From Flavobacterium pisciphilum (lineage in GTDB: Bacteria; Bacteroidota; Bacteroidia; Flavobacteriales; Flavobacteriaceae), in assembly GCF_020905345.1 (NCBI RefSeq), contig NZ_JAJJMO010000001.1:4960001-5024000 (forward strand): DNA of 64,000 nt. The letters run 5' to 3'. The translations under genes and the position numbers were made by a program. Positions 35,184-45,200 of this stretch are shown one piece after another. Each line of letters starts with the position of its first letter. Position 1 is the stretch's first letter. Below the pieces are notes generated by a model, which saw only the letters and a program-made list of their open reading frames with translations, was not told the DNA's origin and did not search any database.

Positions 35184-35265
35184 GTTTATTTTAAAATCTT
35201 GCTAAAATTATAAACGAAAAATAATATTTTAAAAACTATTATTTTAAAACATACAACTATTTAAA

Positions 35266-37716
35266 ATGCATTTTGTAGAAGTCATTTTACCACTTTCATT
35301 AGCTAAAACGTTTACTTATCGTATCTCAGAAGCTGAATTTAATTTTATTCAGAAAGGAATGCGGGTTGCGGTACCATTTGGTAAGAGCAAAATGTATACG
35401 GCATTGGTACTTGAAACGCATCAAAATGAGCCAACTTTGTATGAGGCAAAAGAGATTCATCAGATTCTTGATGAGAGACCAATTGCTACCGAGATTCAGA
35501 TAAAACATTGGCTTTGGATTGCATCCTATTATATGTGTGCTATTGGTGATGTGTATCGAGGGGCATTTCCAAGCGGATTGTTGTTAGAAAGTGAAACAAT
35601 GATTTCGTATAAAACTGGAGCTTTTGTTGATCAAACAGCTTTGACTGATGAAGAGTATTTGGTTTACGATGCATTACAACATCAGAGCTCACTTAAGGTT
35701 CAGGATATTGTTGCTATTTTAAATAAAAAGAATGTTTTTCCTATTCTTCAAAAATTAATAGATAAAGATATTGTTGTTCTTGAGCAGGAAATACAAGAAA
35801 GCTATAAGCCAAAATTAGTTCGTTATGTTAAGTTGCATGATAAGTTTGATTCTAATCAAGGATTAAATGAGTTGCTGGATATGCTTAAAAATGCGGCTAA
35901 GCAAAAAGAAATTGTTTTGGCGTACTTTCAGTTGAGTGCAGTTGAGAAGAAACCAATTACAGTTAAGAAGTTAGTTGAGGTATCACAATCTTCGTCAGCT
36001 GTAGTAAAAGCATTAATTGAGAAAGAGGTTTTCGAAGAATATTTTTTACAGCAAGATCGAATTAATTTTACAGGTAAAAGCTCAGAAAAGGAATTACAAC
36101 TAAGTCAAGTTCAGCAAACTGCCTTTGAGGAAATCAAAAGTAGTTTTGTTGATAAAGAAGTTTGTTTGCTTCATGGAGTAACATCAAGTGGTAAGACTGA
36201 AATATATATTAAGCTTATAGAGGAGTATTTAGCAACTGGAAGACAGATCTTGTATCTATTGCCTGAAATTGCACTAACTACACAATTGGTAACTAGATTA
36301 CGAGTTCATTTTGGTAATAAAGTAGCTGTTTTTCATTCTAAATATAGCAATAATGAACGAGTTGAGGTTTGGAATCAGACCTTGTCAAATGTTGAAAATG
36401 CTCAGATAATAATAGGAGCGAGGTCGGCTTTGTTTTTGCCATTTGCTAATTTAGGTTTACTTATTGTTGATGAAGAACATGAACAGACCTTTAAGCAAGT
36501 AGATCCTGCACCGCGTTATCATGCACGTGATGCTGCAATTGTTTTAGCAAATTTTCATAAAGCTAAAGTGCTTTTAGGGTCTGCAACACCAAGCTTGGAG
36601 ACTTATTTTAATGCACAATCACAAAAATATGGATTGGTTACAGTCACTGAGCGTTATAATAATGTTCGGATGCCAGATATTGCATTGGTGGATTTAAAAG
36701 ATAAGTATTTTAGAAAACGTATGACTGGGCATTTTAGCGACGTTTTAACCGAAGCAATTTCAGAAGCGCTAACATTGGGAGAGCAAGTTATATTGTTTCA
36801 AAACAGACGTGGATATTCACCTATTATAGAATGTATTACTTGTGGGCATGTTCCTCAATGTCAGCAATGCGATGTGAGTCTTACTTTTCATAAGCACAAA
36901 AATCAATTGCGTTGTCATTATTGTGGGTATAGCATGGCAAAACCAACTAATTGTCATAGTTGTTCTAGTATTGACTTGACCACTAAAGGATTTGGTACGG
37001 AGCAAATAGAGCAGGAGTTACTTGCGCTTTTTCCAAATGCCAGAACAGGTAGGATGGATCAAGATACTACACGAGGTAAATTTGGATTTGAAAAAATCAT
37101 TGATAGTTTTAAAAATCGAGAGATAGATATTTTGGTTGGAACGCAAATGCTAGCCAAAGGATTGGATTTTGATAATGTAAGCTTGGTAGGGATTATGAAT
37201 GCCGATAATATGTTGTTTCATCCTGATTTCCGTGCTTTCGAGCGTAGTTTTCAAATGATGATGCAGGTGTCAGGGCGTGCAGGGCGTTCGGAGAAGCAAG
37301 GTAAAGTTGTGATTCAGACTTATAATCCCAATCATAATACAATACAGCAGGTAACTAACAATGATTATGCTGGAATGTATAGAGAACAACTGTATGACAG
37401 GAAAATTTATAAATATCCACCTTATTTTAGGGTGATTAAGCTAACGATTAAGCACCGTGACTTTGATAAATTAAAAGAAGGTTCGATGTGGTTGTATCAA
37501 GTTTTGAGTCAGAATTTGAATATGCCTCTGTTGGGACCTGAAGAACCTGCTATAAGCCGAATTAGAAATGAATATATTCGAACGATTTTAATTAAAATAC
37601 CGCAAGAGATGCCTTTGGTGGGTACAAAAAAAACTATTCAGAAAATACTGAATAGTTTTGAAGCTGTTGCGCAATATAGAGCCATAAAAGTAATTGTGAA
37701 TGTAGACTTTTACTAA
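35266..37716 (+). CDS. priA: primosomal protein N' (replication restart helicase)
   Basis: A 3'-to-5' helicase that reloads the replisome at stalled forks. It has 816 residues. The N-terminal DNA-binding domain starts F-V-E-V-I-L-P-L; the Walker A is G-V-T-S-S-G-K-T near residues 305-312; the Walker B is D-E-E-H near 404-407; zinc-binding cysteines form four C-x-x-C pairs between about 525 and 570 (C-I-T-C, C-Q-Q-C, C-H-Y-C, C-H-S-C); the late helicase motifs G-T-Q-M-L-A-K-G and Q-V-S-G-R-A-G-R are intact. It converges with the LytTR regulator five bases away. Confidence 0.96.
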   Translation: MHFVEVILPLSLAKTFTYRISEAEFNFIQKGMRVAVPFGKSKMYTALVLETHQNEPTLYEAKEIHQILDERPIATEIQIKHWLWIASYYMCAIGDVYRGAFPSGLLLESETMISYKTGAFVDQTALTDEEYLVYDALQHQSSLKVQDIVAILNKKNVFPILQKLIDKDIVVLEQEIQESYKPKLVRYVKLHDKFDSNQGLNELLDMLKNAAKQKEIVLAYFQLSAVEKKPITVKKLVEVSQSSSAVVKALIEKEVFEEYFLQQDRINFTGKSSEKELQLSQVQQTAFEEIKSSFVDKEVCLLHGVTSSGKTEIYIKLIEEYLATGRQILYLLPEIALTTQLVTRLRVHFGNKVAVFHSKYSNNERVEVWNQTLSNVENAQIIIGARSALFLPFANLGLLIVDEEHEQTFKQVDPAPRYHARDAAIVLANFHKAKVLLGSATPSLETYFNAQSQKYGLVTVTERYNNVRMPDIALVDLKDKYFRKRMTGHFSDVLTEAISEALTLGEQVILFQNRRGYSPIIECITCGHVPQCQQCDVSLTFHKHKNQLRCHYCGYSMAKPTNCHSCSSIDLTTKGFGTEQIEQELLALFPNARTGRMDQDTTRGKFGFEKIIDSFKNREIDILVGTQMLAKGLDFDNVSLVGIMNADNMLFHPDFRAFERSFQMMMQVSGRAGRSEKQGKVVIQTYNPNHNTIQQVTNNDYAGMYREQLYDRKIYKYPPYFRVIKLTIKHRDFDKLKEGSMWLYQVLSQNLNMPLLGPEEPAISRIRNEYIRTILIKIPQEMPLVGTKKTIQKILNSFEAVAQYRAIKVIVNVDFY

Positions 37717-37721
37717 TGCTT

Positions 37722-38420
37722 TTAATGAGTTATTGATAGTGCACGAACTAAGTCTTCTTTTTTATTTCGACTTAATGGGATCTTGGTGATTCCGATTTCG
37801 GCAAACTTACTATTAAAGCGTTCTACTTTGTCAATATTTATAATATATGACTTATGTACGCGAATGAATTTTTCTTTTGATAAATCATTTTCAAAAGATT
37901 TCATGGTAGAAAGCACCAGGTTACTATCGTCTTCGGTTACAACTCTTACATAGTCGCCAAAAGCTTCAATCCACTTAATTTTTGCGGTGAAAATTTTAAG
38001 TTTTTTGAGGTTACTCTTGATGAAAATATGCTCACCTTCATCTTCTTTTACATCTGTGCGTAAGGCGTATAGGTCTAATGCTCTTTTAACAGAGGCATTA
38101 AAGCGATCTATAGCTATTGGTTTTTGGAGATAATCAGTTGCATCATAGTCAAAAGCTTTTAAAGCGTATTCGGCTTTAGAGGTAATAAAGATAATTTGGG
38201 GTTTTGTTTTTAGACCATCTAAAAAATCAAAACCATTTATAACGGGCATTTCGATATCTAAAAATATCAAATCAATATTATTTAAAGAGATACAGCTTCG
38301 AGCTTCGATTGCATTTGAAAAATCTCCAATCAAGTGTAAATTCGGATGATTATTGACTAACTTTGAGATAATAGTTCTTTGGATAGAACTATCGTCTACA
38401 ACAACACAATTTAGTTTCAT
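37722..38420 (-). CDS. orphan LytTR-family response regulator
   Basis: A 232-residue DNA-binding response regulator. The receiver domain (1-125) has its acidic pair at Asp9-Asp10 (V-D-D-S), the phospho-acceptor Asp in F-L-D-I-E-M-P near residue 55, the Thr/Ser in I-T-S-K, and the Lys in L-Q-K-P-I. The LytTR domain (about 135-230) is recognisable by I-K-W-I-E-A-F-G-D-Y-V-R-V and R-V-H-K-S-Y-I-I-N. No sensor kinase is next to it, so its partner must be elsewhere. It is divergent from rpsF over 167 bases. Confidence 0.92.
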   Translation of the reverse strand: MKLNCVVVDDSSIQRTIISKLVNNHPNLHLIGDFSNAIEARSCISLNNIDLIFLDIEMPVINGFDFLDGLKTKPQIIFITSKAEYALKAFDYDATDYLQKPIAIDRFNASVKRALDLYALRTDVKEDEGEHIFIKSNLKKLKIFTAKIKWIEAFGDYVRVVTEDDSNLVLSTMKSFENDLSKEKFIRVHKSYIINIDKVERFNSKFAEIGITKIPLSRNKKEDLVRALSITH

Positions 38421-38526
38421 AACATTTAAATTTAGGGAATGTAATAGTAAATATAAATTTATTTTTCTTTAAAAACTAGATTTTAGGCTTATTTTTTACC
38501 ATACGTCGAATAAAAGTAAAAAAGTG

Positions 38527-38556
38527 TTGTATATATAAAATAAATGGTTACTTTTG
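38527..38556 (+). promoter_or_regulatory. promoter of the rpsF-rpsR-rplI operon
   Basis: A TTG at 38527-38529 and, after 19 bases, TACTTTTG at 38549-38556. This is a full match to the Bacteroidota TAnnTTTG box with normal spacing, 31 bases before the rpsF ATG. Confidence 0.7.
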
Positions 38557-38587
38557 CACCCAATTTTAACAAATAAATATTGTATTT

Positions 38588-38929
38588 ATGAATCATTATG
38601 AAACTGTTTTCATTTTAAATCCCGTTTTATCTGAGGTTCAGGTGAAGGAAACAGTAACGAAATTTGAAGAATTTCTTACTAGTAGAGGAGCTGAAATGGT
38701 ATCAAAAGAGGATTGGGGCCTAAAGAAAATGGCTTACGAAATCCAAAACAAAAAAAGTGGTTTTTATCACTTATTTGAGTTCAAAGTAGCTGGAGAAGTT
38801 CTAATTGCTTTTGAAACTGAATTTAGACGTGACGAGAGAGTTATGCGTTTCTTAACTGTAAGTTTAGATAAACACGCTATTTCTTGGGCTGAAAGAAGAA
38901 GAACAAAATTAAAATCTACAAAAGCTTAA
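38588..38929 (+). CDS. rpsF: 30S ribosomal protein S6
   Basis: A small-subunit protein that pairs with S18 on the platform of the 30S particle. It has 113 residues. Typical stretches are [10 protein letters not shown] near 3-12, D-W-G-L-K-K-M-A-Y near 42-50, and [12 protein letters not shown] near 77-88. First gene of the operon rpsF-rpsR-rplI; the next gene follows after five bases. Confidence 0.97.
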   Translation: MNHYETVFILNPVLSEVQVKETVTKFEEFLTSRGAEMVSKEDWGLKKMAYEIQNKKSGFYHLFEFKVAGEVLIAFETEFRRDERVMRFLTVSLDKHAISWAERRRTKLKSTKA

Positions 38930-38934
38930 TTACT

Positions 38935-39231
38935 ATGTCTACAATAGAGCAATCAGCAAAAGGAAAAAAAGACGGGGATATCAGATATCTTACGCCTTTG
39001 AACATAGAAACAAACAAAACTAAAAAGTATTGTCGTTTCAAAAAATCTGGAATCAAATATATCGATTATAAAGATGCAGATTTCTTATTGAAATTCGTTA
39101 ATGAGCAAGGAAAAATTCTTCCTCGTCGTTTAACAGGAACTTCATTAAAATACCAAAGAAAAGTGTCTGTAGCTGTTAAGAGAGCACGTCACTTAGCTTT
39201 AATGCCATATGTGGCAGATTTATTAAAATAA
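38935..39231 (+). CDS. rpsR: 30S ribosomal protein S18
   Basis: Partner of S6 in the 30S platform. It has 98 residues, a little longer than the E. coli protein because of an N-terminal extension. Signatures are Y-C-R-F-K-K-S-G near 32-39, I-D-Y-K-D-A-D-F-L, and [12 protein letters not shown] near 62-73. Middle gene of the operon. Confidence 0.97.
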
Positions 39232-39244
39232 TATTTAAAACAAA

Positions 39245-39297
39245 GTTGTTGGTTTCCGGTAAGATGGAACCTAACTTCTCAAATAAAGGACAACAAC
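39245..39297 (+). ncRNA. possible structured leader between rpsR and rplI
   Basis: GTTGTTG (39245-39251) and CAACAAC (39291-39297) can pair over seven bases, and inside them GGTTTCC and GGAACC can form a second stem closing a loop of about eight bases. The 3' arm ends exactly at the rplI start codon, so the structure could limit rplI translation. The loop region holds a CCG, the trinucleotide used by the known S6:S18-binding mRNA motif, but the match is not specific enough to claim it. Confidence 0.4.
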
Positions 39298-39738
39298 ATG
39301 GAACTTATTTTAAAGAAAGACGTACAGAATCTAGGATTTAAAGATGATGTAGTATCTGTAAAGTCTGGTTACGGTCGTAACTTTTTAATTCCTCAAGGTT
39401 TTGCTAGTTTAGCAACTCCTTCTGCAAAAAAAGTATTGGCTGAAAACCTAAAACAAAGAGCACATAAAGAGGCTAAAATTGTTGATGACGCTAAGAAAAT
39501 AGCTGAAGCATTGAAAGCACTTGAAATTAAAATTTTCGCAAAAGCTGGTGGAGAGAAACTTTTTGGTTCTATCACTAACATAGATATTGCTGAAGCTTTG
39601 GAAAAAGCTGGTAACTCTATCGAAAGAAAATTTATTACTAGCGGTATCGTAAAACGTACTGGTAAATATGCTGCAAGCATTAGATTACACAGAGATGTTG
39701 TAGTTGAATTACCATACGAAATTGTTGCTGAAAAGTAA
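39298..39738 (+). CDS. rplI: 50S ribosomal protein L9
   Basis: A large-subunit protein of 146 residues with two domains: the RNA-binding N-terminus (M-E-L-I-L-K-K-D-V-Q-N-L-G ... Y-G-R-N-F-L-I-P-Q-G near 24-33), a long connecting helix rich in Lys and Ala, and a C-terminal domain (L-F-G-S-I-T-N-I-D-I). Last gene of the operon, followed by a terminator. Confidence 0.97.
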   Translation: MELILKKDVQNLGFKDDVVSVKSGYGRNFLIPQGFASLATPSAKKVLAENLKQRAHKEAKIVDDAKKIAEALKALEIKIFAKAGGEKLFGSITNIDIAEALEKAGNSIERKFITSGIVKRTGKYAASIRLHRDVVVELPYEIVAEK

Positions 39739-39758
39739 TAGTTTTAATTTATAATATG

Positions 39759-39788
39759 AAATCCCGATGTAAATCGGGATTTTTTTTT
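39759..39788 (+). terminator. terminator of the rpsF operon
   Basis: The stem AAATCCCGAT / ATCGGGATTT with a GTAA loop, followed by a run of nine or more T, 20 bases after the rplI stop. Confidence 0.9.
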
Positions 39789-39836
39789 GAATATTAAATA
39801 GCTAAATGAAGTTATAAAAGCCTTAAATATTTTAAA

Positions 39837-40310
39837 ATGAAATACGCAAGATTAACAAAAGAACAATTTGATGAATTAAATGCTGAATTTGCAAGCTTTT
39901 TAGGAACGCAAGCTATAGACAAGGCTGAATGGGATTCAATTAAAATAAACAAGCCAGAGGTGGCAGAACAGGAGCTAGATGTGTTCTCTGATTTAATTTG
40001 GGAAGGAGTTCTTTCTAGAGCTGAATTTTTAGAACATTTTTCTAAAAATCATATTTTCCTTTTTCAGTGTTTTGATACACATGTACAATCTATAGTTTTA
40101 AAATCATTAGTTCCTGAAACTGATTTTCTGACAAAAGAAGGTTTGCAGTGGCTTAGTGATAATATGTTTACAGAAACGATTGAAATGAAAGTTGGTAAAA
40201 AGGTTTTTACTGATGACCGTAATACTTCAATTTTTGAATTGATTCAACAAGGGGCATTCTTGAGTGATGGACAATTGTTTAAACAGATCAATACAATTAT
40301 TGAATCGTAG
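39837..40310 (+). CDS. DUF6495-family protein
   Basis: A 157-residue acidic cytoplasmic protein with no signal peptide. It begins M-K-Y-A-R-L-T-K-E-Q-F-D-E-L and contains W-E-G-V-L-S-R-A-E-F-L-E-H-F-S near residues 58-72 and H-I-F-L-F-Q-C-F near 76-83. It matches a conserved Flavobacteriia family of unknown function (DUF6495) usually found just after rplI, as here. Its stop is 40 bases from that of the convergent repressor gene. No catalytic motif is visible. Confidence 0.72.
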   Translation: MKYARLTKEQFDELNAEFASFLGTQAIDKAEWDSIKINKPEVAEQELDVFSDLIWEGVLSRAEFLEHFSKNHIFLFQCFDTHVQSIVLKSLVPETDFLTKEGLQWLSDNMFTETIEMKVGKKVFTDDRNTSIFELIQQGAFLSDGQLFKQINTIIES

Positions 40311-40350
40311 ATCTTTGGGTTCTTTGATTTTTAAAAAAAATGGATTGATT

Positions 40351-40989
40351 TTATATTCTAATCAGTATATTTTTTACTGTCCATATTTCTTTAATGTCTT
40401 CAGAGTCAATTGTAGTGTTTTTGAAGAAAGCATTATCATTACTTAAAGTAAAGTTATTTTCTAAAGGACTGTTGTTAATTATTCTATTAATGATTAGTCC
40501 TTTGGTTTTACTTATTATAACTACAATGGCATCTTCTTCGATGCTTTTTATATCTGCAATTTCACACACTACAAATGAATTTGCATTTACCACAGGCTCC
40601 ATGTTATTGCTAACTATTTCAAATACTCTAGAGATCTTACTTTGAATAAAAGGAAAATGGTATTTGGGTAAGCTATTTAATAAATCTTCATTTCCAAGAC
40701 AGTATTCAAACTGAATCTCTCTTTTTATTAAAGGAGTATTGTTTAGAATTATATTATTTGTTTTCTCATTGTGGTTTTTTTCTGAAAGTATTTTATTTAA
40801 ATCAATCTCATGAAAATTGCAAATTGAGATTATTGCGCTATAATCTAATGTATCTCTTTTTTTCCATGTAGAGATAGTATTTGGTTTGATATCTAGTAGT
40901 TTAGATAGTTCAATATCAGTGTTTATTTGCAAAGCCTTTTTTAATCTTTTTAAGATTAAATTCGCATTTAGTGATTTTTTTACTTGCAT
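40351..40989 (-). CDS. CI/S24-like repressor with altered protease site
   Basis: A 212-residue DNA-binding protein. The N-terminus (about 10-65) is a phage CI-type helix-turn-helix (I-E-L-S-K-L-L-D-I-K-P-N-T-I-S-T-W-K-K-R). The C-terminal half (about 115-212) follows the LexA/CI S24 fold, but where autocleaving members have G-D-S-M-x-P this protein has V-S-N-N-M-E-P, so the Ser is Asn129, and the catalytic Lys region reads I-I-N-R-I, with Asn168. It therefore should not cleave itself and may respond to another signal. No phage genes are near. It faces away from the giant adhesin gene across a 1.25-kb gap and could control it; that is inference. Confidence 0.75.
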   Translation of the reverse strand: MQVKKSLNANLILKRLKKALQINTDIELSKLLDIKPNTISTWKKRDTLDYSAIISICNFHEIDLNKILSEKNHNEKTNNIILNNTPLIKREIQFEYCLGNEDLLNSLPKYHFPFIQSKISRVFEIVSNNMEPVVNANSFVVCEIADIKSIEEDAIVVIISKTKGLIINRIINNSPLENNFTLSNDNAFFKNTTIDSEDIKEIWTVKNILIRI

Positions 40990-42236
40990 ATTCGAAAAAA
41001 GATTTTTACATTTATGAAATATTAGTCATTAAACGATTGTTAATTAATCTTAATACTATCTAAAAAATAGTTAATTATCACTTGTTTTAAGTTAATATTT
41101 CAAAATTTGAATTATTCTCTAAAATTGCATAACACTAAAAGTCAGATATAAAATCTGACTAAGAATAACTAGGATATTTTATATAGAATCAGGGGCTTCT
41201 AATAATAAATGTGTAGCAATATATAAAAAAAATGATTATTTATTAATATTCTAAATTGTTTTCTGTCATAAAATAATATAATACCACATAATAGCATGAA
41301 GACTTTTAAAAAGGTCTTTTAAAATTAATAATTTTTTTGTACGATTTTTTGTCAATTATTATTTAATATGGATGCTTATGGAATTTATGATTACTTTTTT
41401 CAGAAGAAATAAATTCTTCTTTTATTTATTTCTTACATCATCGTCATTCAATAAAAAATTAAATGACATCTCATCTGATTTTACTTTTTCGAGTAAAAAA
41501 GAGTTTTCCCTATTTGATAATTTTATGAATCAAATGAATTCTTTTGTTTTCAGATTAAATAATTTGATTGGTCAATATAATTATAACCATCGCTGTTATT
41601 TATTCTATAACAATACAGAATAGTATTGTTTATTTAAGACTTCAATCCCCCTGAAGCGTAACTCGATTACTCAAGTATTAGTTATCAAATCTATTTTGGC
41701 TGAATTTATTTTCGCATTTAGTAGATTTTAGTTTTCGCATTTCTGTAGAATCAATTTCTTAGAATTATTGTGAGAAGGTGTTCTTGTACTTAAATCGTCG
41801 AATTAATTTTCTGTTTTTATTTTTTATGGATGTATACAAATACATCTCATATAGGTTTCTATTGCCTTATGTTAACTGAAATTATACAAGCAGAATATCA
41901 AATAAATACATTAATCTCTTAAAAAATATTTTATGAAATTAAAATCTACTTTAAACGACTCTTGTAAACGACTTTCTTTTTTTAGAATCCATTTGGCTTT
42001 TATTTTTTGTCGAATTAAGGATTCATTCGCTTCTTCGCGAATTGAGTTTGCAGCAAATTCCGAGTAATTTTTTATAGACTTTATAATCAAGATATTTTCA
42101 GAGCATTAGAATGTATGTCTGATGGTTTGTTAGTATAGCTTTATTTGATAATCTCTGTTTTATATGAGATTATTGATTGGTATCGCTTATTTATCATATT
42201 GGAATTTATTTATCACTTTATTAATCTCTCAGGAAT
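40990..42236. other. long AT-rich gap upstream of the adhesin gene, with inverted and direct repeats
   Basis: No convincing gene is seen in 1247 bases. Structures present: a perfect inverted repeat AGTCAGAT / ATCTGACT at 41140-41160; two copies of TTTTCGCATTT at 41709-41719 and 41732-41742, 23 bases apart; ATTCGC / GCGAAT near 42024-42040; and ATAATCTC / GAGATTAT at 42148-42173, 64 bases before the adhesin start. A 44-codon frame from 41934 (M-K-L-K-S-T-L-N-D-S-C-K) is too weak to call. The length and repeats suggest a large regulatory region or a long 5' leader. Confidence 0.5.
41709..41742. promoter_or_regulatory. paired TTTTCGCATTT boxes, possible operator
   Basis: Two identical 11-base boxes with start points 23 bases apart, about two helical turns. 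A longer version of the first (TTCGCATTTAGT...GATTTT) recurs at 40961-40977, inside the start of the repressor gene. This is the pattern of a regulator binding site, but no protein is shown to bind it. Confidence 0.3.
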
Positions 42237-45200
42237 ATGAAAACTTTTTTCTTAACAATAAAAAATGTGACTTTTTTGCAAAGTTATTTGTGGTTGTTTT
42301 TGATATTGATTCCCTTTTCGAGTTCATTTTCACAAACTTTTTGTAGACCAGTTTCACAAACTAATAATACAGGAGGCCTTTTGTGTATTGGGATGAGTGT
42401 TACAACTCCAAATGATGCATTTGATGCGAGCATGAGTACTTACGCTTCATTAACAAATGCAGTTGGTTTGGCTTGTTTTGCACAAGAGACATTAACATTT
42501 AATCAGACAGCAAAAGCTGGTGATCAAATTGTTATTTATTTTGGAACTGGAAGTGGGCTATTGCAAGCTGGTTTATTAGCTAATGCAACAATCCAAGCTA
42601 AACTTTCAGGAGCAGATGTAGATAGTCCTGTGCCATTAAATAATGGATTATTAAATCTTCAATTGTTGCCAGGTAATCAAGTTGCAGTAATTAAATACAC
42701 ATTGCCCGGTGATGCAAATCAGATAAAAATTCAAACCGGAGGGCTTTTAAGTTTATTAGTAAATTTAAGGATATACGATGTCCGTTTACAATTTGCACAG
42801 CCTACAATTGTGGGAGGTGCTTCGCAATCTGTATGTTTTGGACAATCAATAGCTCTTTCAGCATCAGCTGCTCCAGGAACAACATTAGCATGGTACGATT
42901 CTCCAACTTCAACTACGGTTCTTTCAGCTACAGGTAACTTTACAACACCTGCTTTAACAACTACAACTACTTATTATGTTAGTGTTTCTAGAAATGTTGG
43001 ATGTGAAAGTAACGAGCGTGTTCCTGTAACAGTAAATGTTATAAATCCAGTATTGCCGACTATTAATACTACAGGTACTGCGATTTGTTCTACTGGTCCA
43101 ACACAGGCTACCACATTGTCAGTCATAAATCCAGTACCGGGAACAACATATTCATGGTATAGTGCTGCTACTGGCGGTGTCGCTTTGGCTACTGGAGATA
43201 CATATACACCAACTGTACCAACAGGTGTAACTAATTTTTATGTAGATGCAACAATTGGTGCATGTACAACACCAACGCGAACTCCTGTTAGTGTTACTTC
43301 AACCCCAGTTCCTAGTTTAGCAACGGTATTAACCCCAAGTGTATCGATTCAATCAGGACAAAATGCAACCTTAAGCGCTTCAATTTCTGAAGCAAATGTT
43401 GTATTAGATTGGTATGATGTACCTACAGGTGGAACTAAATTATTGGCTAATTCTAATACTTTTACGACACCAATATTATTGGCTACCAAAACATTTTATG
43501 TTGAATCCCGTAACACTATTGGTGGATGTTTAAGTGCAACTAGAGTGCCTATAACGGTAACAGTTTTACCAGCTTCGCTTGGAACTTGTTTAGAGGCGAA
43601 TAGTCAACAAACAACTCAAAATGGGCTTTGTCTGTTGTGTTCGGTTACTAATTCAAATAATTCGGTAGATGGAAATAGTGGTACAGCTTCAACATTAACT
43701 GTACCAATTGGTTTGGTTAATGGATGGATTCAACAAACATTGCAGTTCAATAATGCAGGTAATGCAGGTGATGTTATTCAAGTTGACTTAGAAATCCCGA
43801 CTGGAATTCTAGATGTAAGCTTATTGAGTTATATTTCATTGGCTAGTTATAACGGAGCTACTTTTAATAATGATCGAGTAGCAGTTAATAATCCTCTTTT
43901 AAATATTCAGTTATTAACTGGAAATCGCTTTATAGCAAGTTTTGCAGCTGGCGCTTCTTTTGATCGTGTTGAAGTTAGATTGGGAGGTTTGGCTACATTA
44001 TTATCAAGTGTTAATATTTATGGGGCATCTTATAAATTTAAAGCGAGAACGATAACTGGTAGCACAACCATTTGTAGTGGACAAACAGCTACATTGACAT
44101 CTGATGCTGCTGTTGGTGAAACAATTAAATGGTATGATGCTTTAACAGGAGGTAATCTATTGAGTAGTACTGCTGCTTTTACTACACCTGCTTTAACCAT
44201 AAATACTACATATTATGTTGAAGTTACTCGTAATGGTTGCGTAAATAGTGAAAGATTTCCTGTACTTGTTACAGTAAATAATCCAGTGGCTCCAGCAGCA
44301 ATTGATGCTGTTCCTCTGAATTTATGTAGTGGACAAACGAGTACAATAACGATCCAGTCACCAGTTGTTGGTACCACTTATAGATGGTATGATGCAGTTA
44401 CTGGTGGGAATTTATTATTTACAGGTACAGCTTATAGTACACCAAGTTTGACTACTACAACTACCTATTATGTTGAAGCAGGAATTGGAAGCTGTTTAAG
44501 TGCAATCCGCACAGCAGTTACTGTTAATGTGAGTCCACTGCCATCAGCGCCTGTCCCAGTATCTTCTACTATTACTATTCAGTCTGGTCAAAATGTAACT
44601 TTAGCCGTTACAGCTAATCCTGGATTTTCTTATGATTGGTACGATGCTCCAACGGGAGGAACCCTTTTAGCCCCAAATACTAGTACTTATACTCCTAGTC
44701 CAGCTTTAACGGTAAGTAAGACGTTTTATGTTAGTGCCAGAGATCTAGTTTCAGATTGTATCAGTAGTTCAAGAGCTGTAATTAATGTAACGATAAGCAA
44801 TTCAATTGCGACATGTTTATTAGCAAATTCACAAGTTACTTCTAGAGGTGGACTAGACGGATGTCTAACATGTAGTTCTACTAATAATTCAGCTTCTGTT
44901 GATGGTAACAATACAACTGCTGCAAACATTTCAATACCAATTGGTTTATTAAATGATTATATACAACAAATGTTGACCTTTCCAACAACAGGACAAGCAG
45001 GTGATATTATAGATGTTGAATTAGGAATTCCTGTTGGACTTCTTGATATAAGCGCTCTTTCCTATATTAGTTTGCAAAGTTTTAATTTGGGTGTTGGAAA
45101 TGGTGATCAAGCAAATATCAATTCACTTTTAAATGTTCAGATATTAACAGGGAATCGTTTTAAAGCAAGTTTTGTGGCTGCAGGGCCATTTACGAGCGTT

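Noticed and set aside
40351..40989. Prophage immunity region around the CI-like repressor
   Set aside because: No integrase, Cro, capsid, tail or lysis gene lies within 10 kb on either side.
41372..41623. 83-codon frame in the gap upstream of the adhesin gene
   Set aside because: Its composition (Phe, Asn, Ser and Lys from AT-rich DNA) shows no signal peptide or domain, and there is no promoter or linked gene. Probably chance.
41934..42068. 44-codon frame M-K-L-K-S-T-L-N-D-S-C-K
   Set aside because: Short, no family and no coupling to a neighbour. It covers an inverted repeat that is more likely regulatory.
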